Shown one piece after another: positions 33,948-42,284 of a DNA stretch of 64,000 nucleotides; within the stretch, counting starts at the first letter, position 1; every line of letters begins with the position of its first letter. The stretch spans positions 62,001 to 126,000 of the forward strand of contig JADKHE010000002.1 of assembly GCA_016721925.1 (NCBI GenBank). Direction: 5' to 3'. The notes beneath the pieces were generated by a model. It worked only from the letters and a program-made list of their open reading frames with translations. It was not told the DNA's origin and made no database searches. This DNA comes from Candidatus Skiveiella danica (GTDB taxonomy: Bacteria; Pseudomonadota; Gammaproteobacteria; Burkholderiales; Burkholderiaceae_C). Made by a program: the position numbers and the translations under genes.

Positions 33948-34004
33948 CGTGCCCGGGTATCGGGCCGCATGGACTTCTTTGTTCAACGTCTTTCAGGAAG
34001 AAAC

Positions 34005-34550
34005 ATGAGCATTCGACTGAGTTCATGGTTGCGTGGCGCAACGCTGGCGGGGGCTTTGCTGGCCGCCGGCTGCGCGGGTTTCAACGCGAGCACACTGCAA
34101 CCCGGTGTGTCGACCTTGCCGCAGATCGAGGCGGCGTTGGGCAAACCGGCGATGGTCTGGAAGAACCCGGACGGCACTTCTCAGCTGGCCTATCCGTTCG
34201 GCCCTTCCGGCACCCAGACCTTCATGGTGTTCGTGGGTGCCGACGGCAAGCTCCAGCGCATCACCGGGGTGCTGAATGAAGCGCAGTTCGGACTGGTGCA
34301 GGCGGGCATGACGAAGGAGCAGGTGTTGCGCATCCTCGGGCCCTCCGGCGCGTTGTGGACGCAGACCTTTCCCCGGACGAACACCTTGGCCTGGACCTGG
34401 CTGTACTGCGCGCCGGGCAACTTCCAGAACTACTTCAACGTCATGTTCGATGTGGGCAGCGGCCTGGTGCGTTCGACCGGACAAAGCCCGGTCATGCTGG
34501 GACGCGAAGGCCTGACCCCTTCCTGCACCCAGACCGTCCTCGGCGATTGA
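34005..34550 (+). CDS. Putative lipoprotein with BamE/SmpA-like repeats
   Basis: The 181-residue protein has a lipoprotein signal (LRGATLAGALLAAGC, lipobox LAAGC). The mature part contains two BamE-like segments: QPGVSTLPQIEAALGKPAMVW and VQAGMTKEQVLRILGPSGALW. A small lipoprotein of the outer-membrane assembly or envelope type is likely; it is not BamE itself, which is shorter. ATG 34005 has CAGGAAG upstream. Confidence 0.78.
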   Translation: MSIRLSSWLRGATLAGALLAAGCAGFNASTLQPGVSTLPQIEAALGKPAMVWKNPDGTSQLAYPFGPSGTQTFMVFVGADGKLQRITGVLNEAQFGLVQAGMTKEQVLRILGPSGALWTQTFPRTNTLAWTWLYCAPGNFQNYFNVMFDVGSGLVRSTGQSPVMLGREGLTPSCTQTVLGD

Positions 34551-34604
34551 GGTTCGGGTTCACGGCGCGGAAGGCTCGCGCGAAAGCGCCTTTGACTTGC
34601 CATG

Positions 34605-34627
34605 AAAAAAGCCGCCTGACCGGCGGC
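34605..34627 (-). terminator. Rho-independent terminator of argG
   Basis: GCCGCC and GGCGGC pair around TGACC, followed on the minus strand by six T. It lies 23 bases downstream of the argG stop. Confidence 0.85.
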
Positions 34628-34649
34628 TCCTGGCGGGCACGAAGATGAA

Positions 34650-36002
34650 TCAGCCGCCTTTGCCGTCCTTGCGGCCGCCGTCCAGGCGAAGCATGTCGGC
34701 GCCGGAGCCCAGCGACAGCAGGCCCGTCTTGGCGTAGATACCCAGCTTCTGGCGCGTGTCCACGATGTCGAGGTTGCGCATGGTGAGCTGGCCGATGCGG
34801 TCCAGCGGCGTGAACGGCGCGTCTTCGACCTTTTCCATGCTCAAGCGCTCGGGCTGGTAGGTCAGGTTGGGCGACTCGGTGTTCAGGATCGAGTAGTCGT
34901 TGCCGCGGCGCAGCTCAAAGGTCACTTCGCCGGTGATCGCGCGCGCCACCCAGCGCTGGGCGGTCTCGCGGAGCATGATGGCCTGCGAGTCGAACCAGCG
35001 GCCCTGGTAGAGCAGACGGCCGAGCTTGCGGCCGTTGTCGCGGTATTGCTCGATGGTGTCTTCGTTGTGGATGCCGGTGACCAGACGCTCGTAGGCGGCG
35101 AACAGCAAGGCGAGGCCGGGGGCTTCGTAGATGCCGCGGCTCTTGGCCTCAATGATGCGGTTCTCGATCTGGTCGCTCATGCCCAGACCGTGGCGCCCGC
35201 CGATGCGGTTGGCCTCCAGGATCAGGTCGGCGGCACTGTCGAAGGTCTTGCCGTTCAGCGCCACCGGCTGGCCTTCTTCGAAGCGCACCGAGACTTCCTC
35301 GGCCTTGACCACGCAGTCCTCGCGCCAGAAGGGCACGCCCATGATGGGGTTGACGATGCGGATGCCGCTGTTCAGGTGCTCCAGGTCCTTGGCCTCGTGC
35401 GTGGCGCCCAGCACGTTGGCGTCGGTGGAGTAGGCCTTCTCGGCCGACATCTTGTAGCCGAAGCCGTTGGCCGTCATGAAGGCGGACATTTCGGCGCGCC
35501 CGCCCAGCTCATCGATGAACGCCTGGTCCAGCCAGGGCTTGTAGATCTTGAGCGACGGGTTTGCGAGCAGGCCGTAGCGGTAGAAGCGCTCGATGTCGTT
35601 GCCTTTAAAGGTGCTGCCATCGCCCCAGATGTTGACGTCGTCTTCCTTCATCGCGGCCACCAGCATGGTGCCGGTGACGGCGCGGCCGATCGGGGTGGTG
35701 TTGAAGTAGGTGACGCCCGCGGTCGAGATGTGGAAGGCGCCGCACTGCAGCGCGGCAATGCCTTCGGCCGCCAACTGGCTGCGGCAGTCGATCAGGCGCG
35801 CCTTCTCGGCGCCGTATTCCATCGCCTTGCGCGGGATTTCGTCGTAATCGGCCTCGTCGGGCTGGCCCAGGTTCGCCGTGTAGGCGTAAGGGATGGCGCC
35901 TTTCTGGCGCATCCACAGCAGCGCGGCGCTGGTGTCCAGGCCGCCGGAGAACGCGATGCCGACCTTTTGCTGGGCGGGAAGGTTTTGGAGAATCGTGGCC
36001 AT
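34650..36002 (-). CDS. argG: Argininosuccinate synthase
   Basis: The 450-residue enzyme joins citrulline and aspartate with ATP in arginine biosynthesis. The ATP pyrophosphatase P-loop is AFSGGLDTSAALLWM near residue 17. The length and the segments NIWGDGSTFKGNDIERFYRYG and MSDQIENRIIEAKSRGIYEAPG are those of the longer ArgG type found in E. coli and betaproteobacteria. A clear terminator follows. ppnP lies 24 bases upstream on the same strand. Confidence 0.97.
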   Translation of the reverse strand: MATILQNLPAQQKVGIAFSGGLDTSAALLWMRQKGAIPYAYTANLGQPDEADYDEIPRKAMEYGAEKARLIDCRSQLAAEGIAALQCGAFHISTAGVTYFNTTPIGRAVTGTMLVAAMKEDDVNIWGDGSTFKGNDIERFYRYGLLANPSLKIYKPWLDQAFIDELGGRAEMSAFMTANGFGYKMSAEKAYSTDANVLGATHEAKDLEHLNSGIRIVNPIMGVPFWREDCVVKAEEVSVRFEEGQPVALNGKTFDSAADLILEANRIGGRHGLGMSDQIENRIIEAKSRGIYEAPGLALLFAAYERLVTGIHNEDTIEQYRDNGRKLGRLLYQGRWFDSQAIMLRETAQRWVARAITGEVTFELRRGNDYSILNTESPNLTYQPERLSMEKVEDAPFTPLDRIGQLTMRNLDIVDTRQKLGIYAKTGLLSLGSGADMLRLDGGRKDGKGG

Positions 36003-36026
36003 GGTCGGGTCTCGGGATGGAGGGGA

Positions 36027-36344
36027 TCAGCCGAAGTGGCAGATGTAGTGGTAGGCCTCGTCCACGCGGATCTCAAAGCTGGAGTTGCCCGGTACGCTGA
36101 AGGACTCGCCGGCGCCGGATTTCACCCATGTGTCGCTCCCGGCCAACTTGTATTCGCACGAACCGGCCACGCCCTCCATGATCTCAGGCGCGCCGGTGTT
36201 GAAAGTCAAGGTGGCGGGCAGGATCACGCCCACGGATTTTTTCGTGCCGTCGGCAAAGGTGATGCCGTGGCTGACGCATTTGCCATCGAAATAGACATTG
36301 GCTTTCGTGGTGACGGACACGCCGTCGATGTGGGTGGTGGTCAT
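36027..36344 (-). CDS. ppnP: Pyrimidine/purine nucleoside phosphorylase (YaiE/DUF1255 family)
   Basis: The 105-residue cupin-fold protein of the PpnP family phosphorolyses nucleosides. Characteristic parts are ANVYFDGKCVSHGITFADGTKKSVGVILP (with the family spacing) and the C-terminal FEIRVDEAYHYICHFG. The gene lies just upstream of argG and is probably co-transcribed with it. Confidence 0.93.
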   Translation of the reverse strand: MTTTHIDGVSVTTKANVYFDGKCVSHGITFADGTKKSVGVILPATLTFNTGAPEIMEGVAGSCEYKLAGSDTWVKSGAGESFSVPGNSSFEIRVDEAYHYICHFG

Positions 36345-36405
36345 GAAGTGCGAAAGAAGGATAAGGAATCGGCGAAACCCATGATTTTAGGTCCGCTGGC
36401 AGGTG

Positions 36406-36750
36406 TCAGCGCCGTTTCAGCCAGGCGTCGGCGTCAAAGCCGACCGTCACACCGTCGGGCCAGGCGACCACCGGGCGTTTGATCACGCTCGGGTGCGCCA
36501 GCATCAGGGCGCGGGCGCTGGCGGCATCGGACACCGCGTCACGGGTGGCCCCGTCGAGCTGGCGCCAGGTCGTGCCTTTTCGGTTCACCAGCCGTTCCCA
36601 GCCCACGTGCGCCAGCCACTGGTCCAGTTCAGGTTCTGGCACGCCTTGCTTCCTGAAGTCGTGAAAGACGTAGTCGATGCCGTACTGGCTCAGCCAGGCG
36701 CGGGCCTTCTTGACGGTGTCGCAGTTGGGGATGCCATAGAGGGTGGTCAT
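36406..36750 (-). CDS. ArsC/Spx-family reductase-like protein (YffB-like)
   Basis: The 114-residue thioredoxin-fold protein starts TTLYGIPNCDTVKKARAWL, with the single active-site cysteine C10 and the ArsC-like helix. KGTTWRQLD and VIKRPVVAW are typical of the YffB/Spx-like branch, whose members are glutathione-dependent reductases or unknowns rather than true arsenate reductases. There is no arsenic gene nearby. It is divergent from folC. Confidence 0.9.
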   Translation of the reverse strand: MTTLYGIPNCDTVKKARAWLSQYGIDYVFHDFRKQGVPEPELDQWLAHVGWERLVNRKGTTWRQLDGATRDAVSDAASARALMLAHPSVIKRPVVAWPDGVTVGFDADAWLKRR

Positions 36751-36833
36751 CCGCCCATTCTGGCACGGTGCGGTCCGCGAATACCGTGCGGGCGCCGCGG
36801 GCCTTGGTGGGGGTGCGCGACAATCCGGGGTCC

Positions 36834-38123
36834 ATGAAAACCTTATCCGACTGGCTCGTCCATTGCGAGCGCCTGCATCCCGTGACCATCGACATGGGGC
36901 TGGAACGCGTCAAAGCGGTGGCGGCACGCATGAACTTCGGCTTTGCATGTCCTGTCATCACCGTGGCCGGAACCAATGGCAAGGGTTCGACCTGCGCCAT
37001 GCTGGAGGCCATCCTGTTGCAGGCGGGCTACCGCACGGGGGTGTACACCTCGCCCCATCTGGTGCACTTCGAGGAGCGCTGCCGCATCCATGGCGAGATC
37101 GCGCGGGCGCCCGACCTGATCCCGCACTTCGAGCGGGTGGAACAGGCCCGGGGCGACACGTCCCTGACCTATTTCGAATTCACCACGCTGGCCATCCTGA
37201 GCCTCATGGCGGCGTCCGGTCTGGATGTGGCCGTTCTGGAGGTGGGACTGGGCGGGCGGCTGGACGCGGTCAACGTCATCGACACCGACTGCGCGATCAT
37301 CACCAGCATCGACATCGACCATACCGAACTGCTGGGCGACAACCGCGAAAGCATCGGCTATGAGAAGGCGGGCATCCTGCGCACCGGCAAGCCGGCCATC
37401 GTCAGCGACCCGATGCCGCCGCAAAGCGTGATCGACCGTGCCACCGAGATCGACGCGCCCCTGTGGCGCTTCGGGCACGATTTCAACTTTTCCGGCGACC
37501 GGCAGCAGTGGGCCTGGGCCGGGCGGGGCCGCCGGTTTGCCGGACTGGCCTATCCGGCCCTTCGCGGCGCCAATCAGTTGGTGAACGCCTCGGGTGTGCT
37601 CGCGGCGCTGGAGGCCCTTCGCGAAAAGTTGCCTGTGGCGGCGCAGGCCGTTCGCAATGGACTGGCGATGGTGGAGCTGCCGGGGCGCTTCCAGATCGTG
37701 CCCGGCCAGCCGACCCTGGTGCTGGACGTTTCGCACAACCCGCATTCGGTCGCGGCCTTGACCGCCAACCTGGATGCGATGGGCTATTACCCGACGACCC
37801 ATGCCGTATTCGGTGCGATGGCCGACAAAGACCTGGCGCCCATGCTGGCGCGCGTCGGCCCGCTGGTGGATCGCTGGTATTTCACCGATCTGCCCACGCC
37901 GCGCGCGGCGCCGGCCCAGGCTTTGCTGGCCGGCTGGCAGGCGCTGCCGGGGCGCCGCGAGGCGCTGGCCAGTGTGCATGCGTCGCCAGTAGAAGCCCTG
38001 CGCGCCGCCATCGCCGCGGCAGACCCCGCTGATAGAATCGTCGTCTTTGGATCCTTCTATACCGTGGGCGGCGTTTTGCAGGACGGCATCCCGCGTCTCG
38101 ATGCCAAACACCTGAACGCCTGA
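36834..38123 (+). CDS. folC: Bifunctional folylpolyglutamate / dihydrofolate synthase
   Basis: The 429-residue Mur-ligase-like enzyme adds glutamate to dihydropteroate and folates. The P-loop is VAGTNGKGSTCAM, followed by YRTGVYTSPHLVHFEERC (folate loop), EVGLGGRLDAVNV and the C-terminal VLDVSHNPHSV. ATG 36834 is used because the conserved KTLSDWLVHCERLHP begins there. It is the first gene of the chain folC-SPOR-cvpA-purF-metZ-gltX, all on the plus strand with short gaps. Confidence 0.96.
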   Translation: MKTLSDWLVHCERLHPVTIDMGLERVKAVAARMNFGFACPVITVAGTNGKGSTCAMLEAILLQAGYRTGVYTSPHLVHFEERCRIHGEIARAPDLIPHFERVEQARGDTSLTYFEFTTLAILSLMAASGLDVAVLEVGLGGRLDAVNVIDTDCAIITSIDIDHTELLGDNRESIGYEKAGILRTGKPAIVSDPMPPQSVIDRATEIDAPLWRFGHDFNFSGDRQQWAWAGRGRRFAGLAYPALRGANQLVNASGVLAALEALREKLPVAAQAVRNGLAMVELPGRFQIVPGQPTLVLDVSHNPHSVAALTANLDAMGYYPTTHAVFGAMADKDLAPMLARVGPLVDRWYFTDLPTPRAAPAQALLAGWQALPGRREALASVHASPVEALRAAIAAADPADRIVVFGSFYTVGGVLQDGIPRLDAKHLNA

Positions 38124-38134
38124 GTCCTTGCTTC

Positions 38135-38995
38135 ATGGCATTTTTCAAGTTCCGATTCCCTGGCTCCCGATCCGACGCCGAAGCGGGGCATGTAGCGCCC
38201 GCGGAGAGCATCGAGGGCCTGCGCCGTCGTGCGCGCCACCGTCTGATCGGTGCGGCCGTGCTGGTGCTGGTGGCGGTGATCGGTTTTCCGTTGGTGTTCG
38301 ACACCCAGCCCCGCCCGGTGGCCGTGGATGTGGCAATCCAGATTCCCGACCGCAACAAGGTCAAACCTCTGGCCGTGCCGTCCGCGGCAACGGATGCGGC
38401 GCCGAGTGTGGCGGGCCCGGTTGTCGCGGCTTCCGCGCCGGCGCGCGCAGCGTCGAGCCCTGCGGTGGCCGCTTCGGTGCCTTCGACGCAGGTGTCGGCG
38501 CGTGCCAGCCTGGATGCCCGGGAAGAGATCGTGGCGCCGGGTTCCGAGAAAAAGGCGGAGAAACCCAGCGTCAAATCGCCTGAGTCTGCTATTCATTCAG
38601 AAGCAAAAACCAGCCCTGCGGCGGCGCCGAAGCCCGAACCCAAGCCGGAGCCAAAAGCCGAAACCAAACCGCCCGCCGCCCATCCTGCCGATGACGGCCG
38701 CCGGGCGCAGGCCCTGCTGGAGGGCAAGGAGACCGCACCCGCACCGAAAGCCGCGGCGTCAGACACCGGTCGTTTCATTGTGCAAGTCGGCGCGTTCGCC
38801 GATGCCACCAAGGCGCGTGAGACGCGCCTGAAGGTGGAGAAGGCGGGTCTGACCACGTACACCCATATAGCGGAGACGGCCGAAGGCAAGCGAATCCGTG
38901 TCCGGGTTGGGCCGTTCACGAACCGGGCCGAGGCGGAAAAGGCAGCGGCGCGGATCCGTGGGCTGGATCTGCCCGCGGCCATTCTGACCCTTTGA
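38135..38995 (+). CDS. SPOR-domain protein (DedD/FtsN-like)
   Basis: The 286-residue protein has a short cytoplasmic head, one membrane segment (LIGAAVLVLVAVIGFPLVF, about residues 37-55), a long alanine-, proline- and lysine-rich periplasmic linker and a C-terminal SPOR domain (GRFIVQVGAFADATKARETR... to the end). SPOR domains bind denuded septal peptidoglycan, so a divisome role is expected. Part of the linker (about residues 143-153) is encoded by a dispersed repeat. The location between folC and cvpA is conserved in related bacteria. Confidence 0.9.
   Translation: MAFFKFRFPGSRSDAEAGHVAPAESIEGLRRRARHRLIGAAVLVLVAVIGFPLVFDTQPRPVAVDVAIQIPDRNKVKPLAVPSAATDAAPSVAGPVVAASAPARAASSPAVAASVPSTQVSARASLDAREEIVAPGSEKKAEKPSVKSPESAIHSEAKTSPAAAPKPEPKPEPKAETKPPAAHPADDGRRAQALLEGKETAPAPKAAASDTGRFIVQVGAFADATKARETRLKVEKAGLTTYTHIAETAEGKRIRVRVGPFTNRAEAEKAAARIRGLDLPAAILTL
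38561..38592 (-). repeat. Dispersed 32-bp repeat, copy 4 (in the SPOR protein linker)
   Basis: On the minus strand: ATAGC, six bases, AGGCG, ATTTG, ACGCTGGGTTT. It is the most diverged copy but has the same spacing, preceded by TTCTGAATGA. It lies antisense within the linker-coding region and keeps the frame. Confidence 0.55.
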
Positions 38996-39008
38996 TCCGG
39001 CCGGATGC

Positions 39009-39497
39009 GTGACAGCCACGGATTGGTTCTTGCTGGCGGTGCTGGGGGCGTCGTTGCTTTTGGGCGCATGGCGCGGACTGGTCTACGAACTGATGTCGAT
39101 GCTGGGTTGGATCGCCGCCTTCGTGTTGGCGCAATGGTGGGCGCCCGAAGTGGCACTGCGCCTGCCCATGAGCGGGGCCACCGAGCCGGTGCGATATGCA
39201 GCGGCGTTCGTGCTGGTCTTTGTGGCCGGCGCCTTTGCCGGCGGGTTGCTGGCCTGGATCACGCGCAAGCTGATCGAGGCCATCGGTCTGCGCCCGGTGG
39301 ACCGTACGCTGGGCGCGGCGTTCGGGCTGGTGCGCGGCCTGGTCCTGTTGCTGGCGCTGGCTGTGGTGATGGACATGACGCCGATGAAGTCAAGTCCGTG
39401 GTGGCAGACTTCGACGGGCGCGGGGCTGCTGAGCACCGCGTTGAAAGGACTGCGGCCGGTGCTGCCTGAAGCCTTCGGGAAGTATCTGCCGGCCTGA
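39009..39497 (+). CDS. cvpA: CvpA family membrane protein
   Basis: The 162-residue protein with four membrane segments belongs to the CvpA (colicin V production) family, an envelope protein of unclear biochemical role. The N terminus TATDWFLLAVLGASLLLGAWRGLVYELMSMLGW, with the RG motif, is typical. GTG 39009 lies 13 bases after the SPOR gene. cvpA next to purF is a widespread arrangement. Confidence 0.93.
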   Translation: MTATDWFLLAVLGASLLLGAWRGLVYELMSMLGWIAAFVLAQWWAPEVALRLPMSGATEPVRYAAAFVLVFVAGAFAGGLLAWITRKLIEAIGLRPVDRTLGAAFGLVRGLVLLLALAVVMDMTPMKSSPWWQTSTGAGLLSTALKGLRPVLPEAFGKYLPA

Positions 39498-39560
39498 TTT
39501 TTTATGCGGCGCAGGCCCTTGCACCGCCGGTGCGAGTTCTGCGGCGAACGGGATGGAACT

Positions 39561-41069
39561 ATGTGTGGAATCGTCGGCGTTGTCAGCAACGCGCCTGTCA
39601 ATCAGCTGATCTACGACGCCCTGCTGCTGCTGCAGCACCGGGGCCAGGACGCTGCGGGCATCGTCACGCAGCTGGATCGCAAGTTCTTCATGCACAAGGC
39701 CAAGGGCATGGTGCGCGACGTCTTCCGCACGCGCAACATGCGCTCGCTGCCCGGGAGTTGCGGCCTGGGGCAGGTGCGCTACCCGACGGCCGGCAATGCC
39801 TACAGCGAGGAAGAAGCCCAGCCCTTCTACGTCAATGCCCCCTTCGGCATCGTGTTGGTGCACAACGGCAACCTGACCAACGCGCACGCCCTCAAGTCCG
39901 AGCTGTTCACCACCGACCACCGGCACATCAACACCGAGAGCGATTCCGAGGTGCTCCTCAACGTGCTGGCGCACGAGCTGGAGCGCTCGACCAAGGGCCT
40001 GCCGCTGACGCCGGCCGACGTGTTTGGCGCGGTCAGTGCGGTGCACCGGCGGGTGCGCGGCTCGTATGCCGTGATCGTGCTGATTGCCGGCCACGGCCTG
40101 CTGGCCTTCCGTGATCCCTATGGCATCCGGCCCCTGTGCATGGGCCATGGCGCCGATGGCACCACGATGTTCGCGAGCGAATCGGTGGCCCTGGAAGGGA
40201 CGGGGCACCGGTTCGAGCGCGACCTGGCGCCGGGCGAAGCGGTGTTCGTGGAACTTTCCGGCGCCATCCATGCACGGCAATGTGCTGCCGCGCCGCTGTT
40301 GTCGCCGTGCATCTTCGAGTTTGTCTACCTCGCGCGTCCGGATTCGGTGCTGGACGGCATCTCGGTCTACCAGGCGCGCCTGAATCTCGGCGAGACCCTG
40401 GCCAAGCGCGTGATCTCCACCGTGCCGCCGAACGAGATCGACGTGGTGATCCCCATCCCCGAATCCAGCCGCCCCAGTGCCACGCAGCTGGCGCACCTGC
40501 TCGGCATTCCGTACCGCGAAGGCTTCGTCAAAAACCGTTACGTCGGGCGCACCTTCATCATGCCCGGGCAGGAAGTGCGCAAGAAATCCGTGCGCCAGAA
40601 GCTCAACGTCATCGCCAGCGAGTTCAAGGGGCGTAACGTGCTGCTGGTCGATGATTCGATCGTGAGGGGCACCACGTCCAAGGAAATCGTCCAGATGGCG
40701 CGAGACGCCGGCGCCCGCAAGGTGTACCTTGCCAGCGCCGCGCCGCCGGTTCGCTTCCCCAACGTCTACGGCATCGACATGCCGACGTCCGATGAACTCG
40801 TGGCGCATGGCCGCAGCATCGAGGAGATCCGGCAGATCATCGGTTGCGATGCCCTGATCTACCAGGAGGTGGACGGCATGAAGAAGGCCATCGGCACGCT
40901 GAACCCGAAGCTGGCCAGCTTCGACGCGTCCTGCTTTGACGGCATCTACGTGACCGGCGACATCACAGCCGACGACATCGCGCGTCTCAACTCCGGCCGC
41001 CCTGGTGCTGAAGCGAGCGAGGAAGACAGCTCGCGCCTGGCGCTGCCCAACCCCAACAACGACGTATGA
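39561..41069 (+). CDS. purF: Amidophosphoribosyltransferase
   Basis: PurF makes phosphoribosylamine from PRPP and glutamine, the first step of purine synthesis. The 502-residue protein starts MCGIVGVV, with the catalytic cysteine at position 2 after removal of Met. The glutaminase part includes LLLLQHRGQDAAGI, and the PRTase part has the PRPP loop VLLVDDSIVRGTTS. ATG 39561 is fixed by the Cys-2 requirement. The stop overlaps the metZ start (ATGA). Confidence 0.97.
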   Translation: MCGIVGVVSNAPVNQLIYDALLLLQHRGQDAAGIVTQLDRKFFMHKAKGMVRDVFRTRNMRSLPGSCGLGQVRYPTAGNAYSEEEAQPFYVNAPFGIVLVHNGNLTNAHALKSELFTTDHRHINTESDSEVLLNVLAHELERSTKGLPLTPADVFGAVSAVHRRVRGSYAVIVLIAGHGLLAFRDPYGIRPLCMGHGADGTTMFASESVALEGTGHRFERDLAPGEAVFVELSGAIHARQCAAAPLLSPCIFEFVYLARPDSVLDGISVYQARLNLGETLAKRVISTVPPNEIDVVIPIPESSRPSATQLAHLLGIPYREGFVKNRYVGRTFIMPGQEVRKKSVRQKLNVIASEFKGRNVLLVDDSIVRGTTSKEIVQMARDAGARKVYLASAAPPVRFPNVYGIDMPTSDELVAHGRSIEEIRQIIGCDALIYQEVDGMKKAIGTLNPKLASFDASCFDGIYVTGDITADDIARLNSGRPGAEASEEDSSRLALPNPNNDV

Positions 41070-42277
41070 GCCAAGTTCCCCTGCCTCCCAACCTGCACAT
41101 CAACACCCTGGCGGTGCATGCCGCCGTCGAGCGCAGCGCCTTCGGCGAAAACTCCGAAGCGCTGTACCTTACCAGCGGCTATGTTCAGCCCGATGCCGCC
41201 AGCGCGGCCGCGCGCTTCGGGGGTGAGGAGGAGGGCTACACCTACACCCGTTCCGGAAATCCCACCGTCACCAGCCTGGAACTGCGCCTGGCGGCGATGG
41301 AGGGCAGTGAGGCCGCCATGGCCACGGCATCGGGCATGGCGGCGATCATGCTCATGCTTTTCAGCCTGCTCAAGTCAGGCGACCACGTGGTGTTCTCGCA
41401 GTCGATGTTCGGGTCGACCATCAAGCTCATCGGCTCGGAATTCGCTCGCTTTGGGGTGGAATCGACCGTCGTGCCGCAGACAGACCTGGATGCGTGGCGC
41501 CAGGCGATCCGGCCGAACACCCGGCTGCTGTTTGCCGAAACGCCGACCAATCCGCTGACCGATGTGTGCGACATTGCTGCGCTGGCCACCATGGCGCGTG
41601 ACCAAGGCGCCTGGCTGGCCGTGGACAACTGCTTTGCCACTCCTGTGCTGCAACGTCCCCTTGCGATGGGCGCCGACATCGTGATGCATTCGGGCACCAA
41701 GTACCTGGACGGGCAAGGCCGGGTGATGGCGGGCGCCCTCTGCGCCACCGAAGTGATGGTGCGCGAACGCTTCCTGCCGGTCATCAAGAACGCCGGCATG
41801 GTGCTCTCGCCCTTCAATGCCTGGGTCGTGCTCAAGGGCCTGGAGACCCTGGATATCCGCATGCGCGCCCAGTCAGCGCAGGCGCTGGAACTGGCGCAGT
41901 GGCTGGAACAGCACCCCGCGGTGCAGCGGGTGTACTACCCTGGGCTGCAAAGCCACCCGCAGCACGACCTGGCCATGCGCCAGATGAGCGGCCTGGGTGG
42001 CGCCGTGCTGTCCTTCGCTGTCCGTACGCCGGCGGCCGATCAGGCGCGCGAACGCGCGTTCCACGTGCTCGACAGCCTGCAGGTGCTTTCGCTGGCCACC
42101 AACCTGGGCGACACCAAGACCTTGGCCTGCCACCCGGCCAGCACCTCGCACGGCAAACTGACCGAAGCACAGCGCCAGGCGGCGGGCATCGGTCAGGGCC
42201 TGATTCGTGTGGCGGTCGGGCTCGAGCACCTCGACGACATCAAGGCCGATCTGCTGCGCGGCCTGGACACCCTGTAG
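41066..42277 (+). CDS. metZ: O-succinylhomoserine sulfhydrylase
   Basis: The 403-residue PLP enzyme of the Cys/Met metabolism family makes homocysteine from O-succinyl-homoserine and sulfide. The PLP lysine is in HSGTKYLDGQGRVMAG, the substrate loop is YTYTRSGNPT, and the segment FAETPTNPLTDVCDIAAL is typical. MetZ rather than MetB or MetC is inferred from the close fit to the betaproteobacterial purF-metZ arrangement. It is coupled to purF by a four-base overlap. Confidence 0.92.
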   Translation: MSQVPLPPNLHINTLAVHAAVERSAFGENSEALYLTSGYVQPDAASAAARFGGEEEGYTYTRSGNPTVTSLELRLAAMEGSEAAMATASGMAAIMLMLFSLLKSGDHVVFSQSMFGSTIKLIGSEFARFGVESTVVPQTDLDAWRQAIRPNTRLLFAETPTNPLTDVCDIAALATMARDQGAWLAVDNCFATPVLQRPLAMGADIVMHSGTKYLDGQGRVMAGALCATEVMVRERFLPVIKNAGMVLSPFNAWVVLKGLETLDIRMRAQSAQALELAQWLEQHPAVQRVYYPGLQSHPQHDLAMRQMSGLGGAVLSFAVRTPAADQARERAFHVLDSLQVLSLATNLGDTKTLACHPASTSHGKLTEAQRQAAGIGQGLIRVAVGLEHLDDIKADLLRGLDTL

Positions 42278-42284
42278 ACCCATC

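Noticed and set aside
41066..42277. SAM riboswitch or methionine leader for metZ
   Set aside because: metZ overlaps the purF stop by four bases, leaving no leader; it is expressed from the purF transcript.
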